From UBA287 sp034190325 (GTDB lineage: Archaea > Thermoplasmatota > UBA186 > UBA287): 16,848 bases of DNA. Positions 7,212 to 13,146 of the stretch are shown here, piece after piece. Numbering within the stretch: position 1 is the first letter of the stretch; each line of letters begins with the position of its first letter. The position numbers were made by a program, and so were the translations under genes. Under the pieces are notes generated by a model, which ran no database searches, had not been told where the DNA came from, and saw only the letters and a program-made list of their open reading frames with translations. The DNA lies in contig JAXHST010000013.1 in the NCBI GenBank assembly GCA_034190325.1, forward strand, positions 1 to 16,848, read 5' to 3'.

Positions 7212-7231
7212 ATCATATTTTTATTGTTATT

Positions 7232-8110
7232 TTATTGCCCCTGTAATTCCTGAGCTATAACATTTTTTCCATTCTCGAATAGTATAACGCCGGCGGTAGC
7301 TATAACCATACCTGCAGCCATAAGGGCTGTTATGGGCTCTTTAAATATTAAAAACGCAAGCAGGCATGCGAGCAAAGGGTATAAACTCTTTAATGTTTGT
7401 GCTCTGGTAGCACTTATGTATCTCATAGAGTGTATGAGCGCAACCATGCCTATGATCCCATCTAGAAGAGCTGCTATGAAAAGATTGCCTGTGTCTGCAG
7501 CACTTATATAGAAATTCCCTCTGATCACCGTGATGAAGGATAGAGCAGCTATGGCTGTGAGGTAATGGATGATCAGCCCTGTATCTGAAGAAGCTCCATG
7601 CTCGAGACCCATCTTCCACAGGACCGCTCCAGAACCCCAGCCTGCAGCAGCTATGAGAGCAAAGCCAAAACCGATGATAGGATTGCTCACAGCAGAATTG
7701 TAGGCTTGAGAGTAGGCAAGTGTAGCAAGTCCTGCAAAGATCACTATTACCCCCCCATAGGCTTTTTTTGACAGCCTCTCGTTCAGAAGTAAGAACGAAA
7801 GGAGGGCAGTGAATATCACCTGGCTCTGTATAACGGGTAGGGCAACGCTTATCCCATATCTCAGAGATTGCATAAAACTCACAGAGCCTACGATCTCACT
7901 TATAAAGCCGGAGGCTATAAAGTATGCAGAGCCTTTCAGATTAAAACCCTCTTTTAGGGAGAATAAAAAAACGAAAACACAGATTATAATGCATTTTATC
8001 AGCGTAGCAAGAAAAGGATCCGTCTCTATGACAGCAACTCTATCGAAGAGGTCTGAGATTGAAAACGCAAGGATTGAGATGAATATGAACAATTCACCGC
8101 TTTTCTTCAC
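7232..8110 (-). CDS. EamA/DMT-family permease
   Basis: This 292-residue, very hydrophobic protein has about ten membrane segments arranged as two EamA halves. The first runs to about residue 135 and includes LRYGISVALPVIQSQVIFTALLSFLLLNERLS. The second begins at about 143 (NPIIGFGFALIAAAGWGSG) and contains the matching SMRYISATRAQTLKSLYPLLA and LIFKEPITALMAAG. The paired loop motifs NERLS and KEPIT before the last helix of each half are the usual EamA hallmark. Substrates of this family vary (amino acids, nucleotide sugars, other metabolites) and cannot be read here. The start is GTG at 8110 (VKKSGEL); there is no better upstream Met. It is the last gene of the minus-strand operon, 49 bp after the biotin ligase. 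A 14-bp palindrome lies in that gap. Confidence 0.85.
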   Translation of the reverse strand: MKKSGELFIFISILAFSISDLFDRVAVIETDPFLATLIKCIIICVFVFLFSLKEGFNLKGSAYFIASGFISEIVGSVSFMQSLRYGISVALPVIQSQVIFTALLSFLLLNERLSKKAYGGVIVIFAGLATLAYSQAYNSAVSNPIIGFGFALIAAAGWGSGAVLWKMGLEHGASSDTGLIIHYLTAIAALSFITVIRGNFYISAADTGNLFIAALLDGIIGMVALIHSMRYISATRAQTLKSLYPLLACLLAFLIFKEPITALMAAGMVIATAGVILFENGKNVIAQELQGQ

Positions 8111-8116
8111 GCTTTC

Positions 8117-8130
8117 CGTAGAGCTCTACG
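8117..8130. repeat. 14-bp perfect palindrome upstream of the EamA gene
   Basis: CGTAGAGCTCTACG is perfectly self-complementary and sits 6 bp upstream of the GTG start of the permease, between it and the biotin ligase. It may be a dimeric repressor site or a small RNA stem covering the ribosome entry site. The sequence alone does not decide. Confidence 0.4.
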
Positions 8131-8159
8131 AGCTTTAATCATTTTCTTCTTTTTGTGCA

Positions 8160-8828
8160 CTACTGCTCTACTCTAATGGCTTCTGCGACGCTTATCCTAA
8201 GACCATTTACCAGCAGATATCCTTCTTCATCCATCCCTGCGATCCCTTCAATTGACCCTTCTTCAAGCTTCACCTTTACTCTCTTTCCGAGCATCCTGCA
8301 TCTTTTTTTATATTCTTTTATGACCTCTTCCTCTGGGCTCAAAAGATTTTTTTCGATGTTTGATACCAGAGAATCCAGCACTTCATCGATCGCAGGTTCT
8401 TTTCCTGTGACCTCCTTTATGGATGTTGCGCACTCTAAAGAAACTTTGTTGTTGACATTAATTCCTATACCAGCGATATCAAAATCTCTGCAACCTTCGC
8501 ACAGTATGCCACAGACCTTTCTTCCCCTTACCATTATATCGTTGGGCCACTTGATCTCAACATCCATCTCTCTCAATCCTGCCTCGTCTACATAGCGCTC
8601 AACGGTTTTTGCGGCGCTGATAGCCGCAATAAAGGGGAGCAACCTCTTCTTTTCCAGTATAAAAGAGGAGTACAACCCCCCTGCATCGGAAAACCATGAT
8701 CTCCCATTCCTCCCCCTTCCTTTTCTCTGCTCTCTGGCAACAACCACAGCATCTCTTTCTCCCTTCTCTCCAAACGCCCTTGCAACATCGTTTGTGGATT
8801 CTGCGCTATCCAGAAATATCTTTCTCAT
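8160..8828 (-). CDS. birA: Biotin-[acetyl-CoA-carboxylase] ligase (BirA type, no DNA-binding domain)
   Basis: This 222-residue biotin-protein ligase makes biotinyl-5'-AMP and attaches biotin to the lysine of biotin carrier domains, in the cytosol. Visible motifs in order: STND at 11-14, the biotin/adenylate loop GRGRNGRSW at 37-45, substrate-binding KWPND at 93-97, KVCGILCE at 104-111 and GIGINVN at 120-126. A C-terminal SH3-like cap follows (about 180-222, GKRVKVKLEEGSIEGIAGMD). The N-terminal winged helix of E. coli BirA is absent, so it should not be a repressor; this is the usual archaeal monofunctional form. The start ATG at 8828 directly precedes the conserved fold. It lies 39 bp downstream of the hexuloisomerase. 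A biotin-dependent carboxylase or decarboxylase elsewhere in the genome is implied. Confidence 0.92.
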   Translation of the reverse strand: MRKIFLDSAESTNDVARAFGEKGERDAVVVAREQRKGRGRNGRSWFSDAGGLYSSFILEKKRLLPFIAAISAAKTVERYVDEAGLREMDVEIKWPNDIMVRGRKVCGILCEGCRDFDIAGIGINVNNKVSLECATSIKEVTGKEPAIDEVLDSLVSNIEKNLLSPEEEVIKEYKKRCRMLGKRVKVKLEEGSIEGIAGMDEEGYLLVNGLRISVAEAIRVEQ

Positions 8829-8867
8829 TTCCCAAACCTATCAATCCAGGCTTATGTAGATGAGCCA

Positions 8868-9410
8868 TCATTCAAGTGAAGCATGCCTGGCGGTCATTCG
8901 ATCTTCATTCTCCCCCATCCTATCCAGGAGCTCAGAGATTATACAATCAAAGAACACCAGAGATCCATCCTCGAAAAGAGTTCCAAGTGGAGCAAGCTTT
9001 GGGTTCTTATCTTTCTGAACATCCAGGGCTATTGTGAGATCTGCCAGGTCTGCCAGTGGCGAATTTTTTTCAGCTGTTATCACAACAATTTTAGCTCTAA
9101 CCTCCTTCGATAATTGAGCTATCTTCACAACACTGTTTGTCCTGCCAGAACCTGAAACCAGGATCACGAGATCCCCCTCGTTGACTGGAGGTGAAACTGT
9201 CTCCCCCATAACATATATCTTAAAGCCAAGGTGCATGAGCCTCATCGCAAAACCCTTGCTAGCCAGGCCACTCCTCCCTACCCCATAGATGAACATTTTA
9301 TCGCACTCAAAAAATGATTCAACCATATCATTTATCGCACATTCATCCAGCTTATCCAGATCCTCCTTTATTTTCTGCGTCAGGTAAGCAACGCAATCTT
9401 TGAATATCAT
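8868..9410 (-). CDS. hxlB: 6-phospho-3-hexuloisomerase (SIS domain)
   Basis: This 180-residue SIS-domain protein should interconvert 3-hexulose 6-phosphate and fructose 6-phosphate. In archaea this step belongs to the ribulose monophosphate route, used for pentose supply or formaldehyde handling. Diagnostic stretches are IYGVGRSGLASKGFAMRLMH at 41-60, SGSGRT at 86-91, LAPLGTLFE at 139-147 and a C-terminal RHASLE at 175-180. Length matches the family (about 180). Most relatives I recall have SGSGET where this has SGSGRT, a small deviation. The start overlaps the stop of the upstream TIM-barrel gene by four bases, so the two should be translationally coupled. The synthase partner (HPS) is not in the window. 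Confidence 0.88.
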   Translation of the reverse strand: MIFKDCVAYLTQKIKEDLDKLDECAINDMVESFFECDKMFIYGVGRSGLASKGFAMRLMHLGFKIYVMGETVSPPVNEGDLVILVSGSGRTNSVVKIAQLSKEVRAKIVVITAEKNSPLADLADLTIALDVQKDKNPKLAPLGTLFEDGSLVFFDCIISELLDRMGENEDRMTARHASLE

Positions 9411-10231
9411 CTTTCCGCCTTTGCATAGACCTTCTCTTTTACTCTGTCAAGTATTATCTTCATATACTGTGCGTCGTGCTCAAGAACAGGAGACTCGCAG
9501 ATCACTCTTGCATCATATTTGTGCTTGAGAAGCACCTGTGCGAGATGCTCAAATTTTGGTGAATCCCTCTTTATCGGCAGGTGATATCTTTCACCAGATT
9601 CATCAAAATAAACGCTGGAGAAGTGAATGTAATACTCCTTAACCTTTAGAGGCGCAACCGCCTTGAAAACTTTCTCAAAATCCTCTGCCGTCTGGAGACC
9701 TCCAGTCGTTCTTGCATGTATGTGCGCAAAGTCGAGAACTGGTATGGTATTCTTAACCTTTTTGCACAACTGTATGACATCTTCCAGGCTACCAACAACA
9801 TCCTTCCTTCCCGTCGTCTCTATCCCTATCTTCAGGGCAATACCATTCTCTAAGAAGTATTCATTGACCTCTTTGAAGGCATCGATTGCGTCATTTAATG
9901 AGCCGTCAGAGGAGTAAAAACCTCCATACGTGACAAGCACGTCAGCTCCCAGCAGCTTTGCTGCCTCCCCGGAATTGATTATCTTTTCTATGCTCGTATC
10001 TCTCTCCTCTTCACTGAAATCTATGTAGCTGGGCGCATGAGCTGAAAGCTGAACACCATGGAATCTTGTGGTCTCATCCACCTCCCTCAAATCCTCTTCT
10101 TCCAGCCCCAGATCCTTGAACATTCTCACCTCCATTGCATCAAGGTTCAGCTGTTTGACAAAGGTCACACCCTCCTTCAAAGATCTCCACTTGCATGAGA
10201 GTGGAATTCCCGCTACACCGAATTTAATCAT
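9407..10231 (-). CDS. Xylose-isomerase/endonuclease IV-like TIM-barrel protein
   Basis: This 274-residue protein of the AP-endonuclease-2/xylose-isomerase-like fold is the first gene of the minus-strand operon. Using E. coli endonuclease IV as a guide, several metal ligands align: H65 (LSAHAPSYID), E138 (GIETTGR), D167 and H170 (PVLDFAHIHA), H203 (YIHFSS), H217 (RYHLP) and E246 (VICESP). Two are missing: the His of the endonuclease IV VHxG motif is Tyr102 (TYGG), and the Asp of the DxH pair is Arg215. The trinuclear zinc site is therefore incomplete. Together with coupling to a sugar-phosphate isomerase, this favours a sugar (phosphate) isomerase or epimerase over a DNA-repair nuclease. That is inference and the true substrate is unknown. 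The ATG at 10231 begins a normal first beta strand (MIKFGVAGIP). Confidence 0.75.
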   Translation of the reverse strand: MIKFGVAGIPLSCKWRSLKEGVTFVKQLNLDAMEVRMFKDLGLEEEDLREVDETTRFHGVQLSAHAPSYIDFSEEERDTSIEKIINSGEAAKLLGADVLVTYGGFYSSDGSLNDAIDAFKEVNEYFLENGIALKIGIETTGRKDVVGSLEDVIQLCKKVKNTIPVLDFAHIHARTTGGLQTAEDFEKVFKAVAPLKVKEYYIHFSSVYFDESGERYHLPIKRDSPKFEHLAQVLLKHKYDARVICESPVLEHDAQYMKIILDRVKEKVYAKAER

Positions 10232-10264
10232 ACTATGATATTTGTATCTCTGAGCTAATAAAAC

Positions 10265-10272
10265 TTTTTATT
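10265..10272 (-). promoter_or_regulatory. Possible TATA box of the minus-strand operon
   Basis: On the minus strand this reads AATAAAAA, about 37 bp upstream of the ATG at 10231, which would leave a short leader. It lies in the 92-bp region shared with the divergent nitroreductase gene, so the two units may be co-regulated. The match is weak. Confidence 0.3.
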
Positions 10273-10323
10273 CAAAACACAGATTTAGAAACCTATTTCA
10301 TTTATTGAATGTACTGTAGGTAT

Positions 10324-10812
10324 ATGGAAGCAATAGAATGCATAATGACAAGAAGAAGTGTAAGGCGATATAAGGATGAACCGGTTAAAGATCTCAGAAC
10401 AATGCTCAAATGCGCCTGCTTAGCACCAAGTGGGCATAATAGACAGCCATGGGAATTCTTTGTAACAGAGAACAGAGAAAAGCTGGAAAAACTTAGCGAG
10501 GTTTGTACCAATGGAAAATTTCTGAAAAGAGCTTACTGCTGCATTGTTGTCACAGGAGACACAAGCGTAACGGATCATGTGGTTGAGGATTGCTCTGCAG
10601 CCACAGAGAACATATTGCTGGCAGCACATGCTTTGGGCTATGGAGGCTGCTGGATCGCCGGGTGGAGTAGGAGCTATGAGAGAGACGTTTTTGAGATCAT
10701 GGGTATTGAAGAGAACCTGAGGCTTGTTTCGCTGGTGGCGCTAGGGGTGCCAGAGGACACAACACCAAAGATTAAAAAAACAAGGGAGGGATGCATTCAT
10801 TTTGTGGATTAG
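10324..10812 (+). CDS. Small nitroreductase-family FMN oxidoreductase
   Basis: This protein of about 162 residues belongs to the nitroreductase fold, an FMN-binding dimer using NAD(P)H or another donor. The FMN-phosphate arginines are in MTRRSVRRYKDEPV. APSGHNRQPWEF is the second flavin motif. A late region with ALGYGGCWIAGW and LVSLVALGVPED packs against the flavin. I place the start at the ATG at 10324 (MEAIECIMTRRS), the usual family N-terminus; an in-frame ATG at 10309 would add five residues (MYCRY). It is short for the family but has no obvious internal loss. Substrates range from nitroaromatics to quinones and flavins and are not predictable here. It is divergent from the TIM-barrel operon and followed by a T tract, so it is probably monocistronic. 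Confidence 0.85.
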   Translation: MEAIECIMTRRSVRRYKDEPVKDLRTMLKCACLAPSGHNRQPWEFFVTENREKLEKLSEVCTNGKFLKRAYCCIVVTGDTSVTDHVVEDCSAATENILLAAHALGYGGCWIAGWSRSYERDVFEIMGIEENLRLVSLVALGVPEDTTPKIKKTREGCIHFVD

Positions 10813-10820
10813 CTTTTTTT
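10813..10820 (+). terminator. Poly-T terminator after the nitroreductase gene
   Basis: CTTTTTTT directly follows the TAG stop at 10810-10812, with further T-rich sequence to about 10840. No stem is seen. It fits archaeal intrinsic termination. Confidence 0.5.
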
Positions 10821-10983
10821 ATCTCTTTATTATTATATCTGTTTGCTCTTCACAGTATGCAGGGCTCTCAAGTGGTCGTGGTGGTATGACAGAGAGGATA
10901 ACTCACAGGAGAGCAAATCAGGCAACATCAGGCTAAAATGGCTCTCGACTATAACTTTATTTTATCAGCCATATAGGATTATG

Positions 10984-10997
10984 AAAAAAATTAAAAT
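10984..10997 (+). promoter_or_regulatory. Possible TATA box of the eS8-SRP19-rhomboid operon
   Basis: The A/T run AAAAAAATTAAAAT is centred about 30 bp before the ATG at 11021, and no Shine-Dalgarno sequence precedes that ATG. The rest of the 208-bp gap after the nitroreductase (10813-11020) shows no convincing gene or RNA. Confidence 0.35.
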
Positions 10998-11020
10998 ACA
11001 GACACTGCATTTAACCCTTA

Positions 11021-11401
11021 ATGGCAATATGGATGAGAAGATCTCTCAGAAAACCTTCGGGCGGCAGGATAAGGAGACATGCAGGAAAGAAGAGAAGGGA
11101 GATCTCTAGAGAGATAATACCCCTCGTGGTAGGTGAGAAAAGAATAAAGAGAATAAGAACCTTCGGAGGGAACGAGAAAACAAGAGTGTTCAAAGCGGAT
11201 ACAATAAATGTCTCGGATCCTGAAAGTGGGAAAACTGTGGTAGCAAAGATAAAAACCGTGGTTGAGAACCCTGCAAATCCACACTACGTTAGAAGGAACA
11301 TAATCACCCACGGAGCCCTTGTTCAAACAGATATGGGGGATGTGAGGGTAACATCACGCCCCGGCCAGGATGGCACACTCAATGGCGTGCTTGTCAAGTG
11401 A
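11021..11401 (+). CDS. rps8e: 30S ribosomal protein S8e (eS8)
   Basis: This 126-residue protein is the archaeal/eukaryotic-type small-subunit ribosomal protein eS8, absent from bacteria. Hallmarks in order: an N-terminal basic SLRKPSGGRIRRHAGKKRRE; TFGGNEKTRVFKADTINVSDP in the middle; VVENPANPHYVRRNIITHGA; and the closing VTSRPGQDGTLNGVLVK. Length is typical of archaeal eS8. The ATG at 11021 gives MAIWMRRS, close to the usual M-x-W-x-G-RS opening; ATG 11033 would trim it. The stop TGA overlaps the GTG start of SRP19. Confidence 0.95.
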   Translation: MAIWMRRSLRKPSGGRIRRHAGKKRREISREIIPLVVGEKRIKRIRTFGGNEKTRVFKADTINVSDPESGKTVVAKIKTVVENPANPHYVRRNIITHGALVQTDMGDVRVTSRPGQDGTLNGVLVK

Positions 11402-11679
11402 ATTCAATGGGCGTGATAATATATCCAGAGTATTTTGATGCCCAGCTTACCAAGGGCAAATGCAGGAGAGTTAGTAAAGCGGCCGCTATCCAGAACCCCA
11501 CGGTGGAGAATATCGCTAGAGTAGCCAGATCTCTTGGTTATAAAGCTTCCATTGAAGAGAAGCATCACCCCGCTTTTTGGTATAGGAAGAGGGGCAGAGT
11601 TGTTATCGAAAAAAGAGGCAATGAAAAGGAAAATAAGAACGGAATTATAAAGAAGATAGCTGAAGCGAGCAGGAAATGA
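11398..11679 (+). CDS. srp19: Signal recognition particle protein SRP19
   Basis: This 93-residue protein is SRP19, which binds the SRP RNA and organises it for SRP54 binding during co-translational targeting of membrane and secreted proteins. Recognisable stretches are VIIYPEYFDAQLTKGKCRRVSKAAAI near the start (usual family form IWPxYxDxxxTxxxGRRV), NPTVENIARVARSLGYKA in the middle, and the basic PAFWYRKRGRVVIE at about 58-71. The reading frame opens with a GTG at 11398 overlapping the eS8 stop (GTGA). An ATG at 11407 would give the more usual MGVIIYPEY; both are plausible and no Shine-Dalgarno decides. The TGA overlaps the ATG of the rhomboid gene. Confidence 0.93.
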   Translation: MNSMGVIIYPEYFDAQLTKGKCRRVSKAAAIQNPTVENIARVARSLGYKASIEEKHHPAFWYRKRGRVVIEKRGNEKENKNGIIKKIAEASRK

Positions 11680-12638
11680 TCCTACAGATCCTCGGTTTAG
11701 CAAACATCTCTCTTCTTTTGATCGCATTACTGGTGATCTTTGTTTCAATATTCTATGGCTTTACCCGGGGTAGGGCATCACTAGCAATGCTCCTTGCATG
11801 CGTCATAGTCTTTTTTCTTCAGATGATAAGCGCTGCTGTAGGGAGTTCCATTGTGCTCTGGAGTGATGATCTAACACTTGCTCTTTCACGTCCTGTCTGG
11901 ATGATCCTCCAGACCGATCTAGCAGAGGATCCTTTCTTTTTTCTCGGTAGTTTATTTGCCCCTTTAACCAGCATATTTCTCCATGGGGGTTTTTCTCACA
12001 TCTTTTTCAATATGATCTTCCTTTTCTTCATCGGTTTGCCCCTGGAGCAGAGGATTGGAAACAAAAATTTCATGTGGATCTACCTTATCAGCGGTCTTGT
12101 GGGCAGCTTCTGCCAGTACGCTACAGGGATCCCGGGCATAGGGGCTAGCGGAGCCTTGATGGGGCTCTTCGGGGCTTTTGCCTATCTATATCCCCATGAG
12201 CGCTTTGTGGTATTCCCTTTTTTCATCCCCATTCCTGCAACGCTTTTGCTTCTATTGCTTGTCGGTATAGATGCAATGTATGGGATCATAGGCGCACAAA
12301 CAGGAATAGCGCATTTAGCACATCTCGGTGGGGTTTTCGGGGGCATAGCCGTTGCTTACTTTCTAAAAAAGCAGAAAGACAAAATCGGAACAACAGGAGC
12401 AAGAATCAGAACAATAAGAAAAAAGAAAAAGCTCAATGTTTATGGGCTGTACACAATAACCCCGGATCTGGAGCTCATACAGGATGCAGCTAGAGAAGAG
12501 ATACCGGAGGTAAAAAAGGTTAAGATTGAGAGCATCGTTGCTAGGGGTATATGCCCGCAATGTGGCTCAAAACCGGAAATAAAAGGGAACACCGTTGTGT
12601 GCAGGAGTTGCGGCTATAGCTTCAGTCTTTATGAATAG
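11676..12638 (+). CDS. Rhomboid-family intramembrane serine protease with C-terminal zinc ribbon
   Basis: This 320-residue membrane protein should cleave transmembrane substrates within the bilayer. The rhomboid core is clear: HGGFSHIFFN at 103-112, with the conserved H108 and N112; catalytic serine S158 in GIGASGALMG; and catalytic H216 in IAHLAHLGGVFGG. Two extra membrane segments precede the core (about 8-28 and 38-60), so six to seven are expected in total. After the last helix (about 230) comes a very basic linker, KKQKDK to IRKKKKLN. It is followed by a soluble segment and a zinc ribbon with C293, C296, C309 and C312 (CPQCG, then CRSCG). The zinc ribbon is probably cytosolic and may bind a protein or nucleic acid; this is inference. 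The ATG overlaps the SRP19 stop, placing it in a translation/membrane-targeting operon. Confidence 0.9.
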   Translation: MILQILGLANISLLLIALLVIFVSIFYGFTRGRASLAMLLACVIVFFLQMISAAVGSSIVLWSDDLTLALSRPVWMILQTDLAEDPFFFLGSLFAPLTSIFLHGGFSHIFFNMIFLFFIGLPLEQRIGNKNFMWIYLISGLVGSFCQYATGIPGIGASGALMGLFGAFAYLYPHERFVVFPFFIPIPATLLLLLLVGIDAMYGIIGAQTGIAHLAHLGGVFGGIAVAYFLKKQKDKIGTTGARIRTIRKKKKLNVYGLYTITPDLELIQDAAREEIPEVKKVKIESIVARGICPQCGSKPEIKGNTVVCRSCGYSFSLYE

Positions 12639-12681
12639 CTTTCTCTAGCCAGAGCAGTAAATTCTTTAAAAGAGTACTCTA

Positions 12682-13146
12682 ATGATAAGTGTGGATATAA
12701 TACCATATCTGAGAGAATTAGATCGGAGTGAGAGCTCTCTTATTGCAGCTCTGCAAAAGACGCAGAAGGTGTTTGGCTATCTGCCTGAAGACGCTTTGGA
12801 AGAGATAGCGGAATATCTCAACGTTCCTTTAAGCAGGATCTATGGTATAGTAACATTCTATTCTTTCTTTAATCTCAACCCTCCCGGAAAGCACACAATA
12901 AGTGTGTGTTTAGGGACATCATGCCATGTCAAAGGCGGAGACGAGATCTTAGAAGAGCTCAGAGATGTGTTAGGTGTAGATGTGGGGGGCACTACGGAGG
13001 ACAGGCTTTTCTCCCTAAAAACCGTCAGATGTCTCGGCTGCTGCGGTATCTCCCCGGTCATAGATATCGATGGAAAAACTTTCGCAAGAGTCAAAAAATC
13101 GAGAGTAAAGAACATACTCGAAGCTTATAGGGAGGGAAAAGAATGA
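12682..13146 (+). CDS. NuoE/HydC-like [2Fe-2S] thioredoxin-fold subunit
   Basis: This 154-residue subunit of a NADH-dehydrogenase-like soluble complex has an N-terminal helical bundle (residues 15-65; LIAALQKTQKVFGYLPEDAL and the family signature LSRIYGIVTFYSFF at 50-63). The thioredoxin-like cluster domain uses C76, C81, C117 and C121 (CLGTSC, then CLGCC), matching the C-x4-C and C-x3-C pairs that hold a [2Fe-2S] cluster. Relatives are NuoE of complex I, HoxE and the smallest subunits of electron-bifurcating hydrogenases and formate dehydrogenases. It starts 43 bp after the rhomboid gene. A short A/T element (CTTTAAAA, about 12664) lies too close to the ATG to be a convincing promoter, so read-through from upstream is possible. 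It overlaps the next gene by four bases. Confidence 0.92.
   Translation: MISVDIIPYLRELDRSESSLIAALQKTQKVFGYLPEDALEEIAEYLNVPLSRIYGIVTFYSFFNLNPPGKHTISVCLGTSCHVKGGDEILEELRDVLGVDVGGTTEDRLFSLKTVRCLGCCGISPVIDIDGKTFARVKKSRVKNILEAYREGKE

Larger units (their letters stand above)
6044..7219 (+). repeat. Direct repeat unit, copy 2 (promoter, protease gene, terminator)
   Basis: This is the second copy of the unit at 4784-5946, separated from it by about 97 bp of unrelated sequence. The 5' block 6067-6367 and the 3' block 7044-7150 are identical to copy 1. Between them the two differ at many positions. Confidence 0.9.

Noticed and set aside
5763..7222. Possible insertion sequence causing the protease duplication
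   Set aside because: No transposase, terminal inverted repeats or target-site duplications are seen around either unit. A plain tandem duplication explains the data.
10843..11109. Open frame of 88 codons between the nitroreductase and eS8
   Set aside because: It overlaps the eS8 start in another frame, its composition is irregular (RALKWSWWYDREDN), and it resembles no family I know. It is more likely non-coding leader plus shadow.
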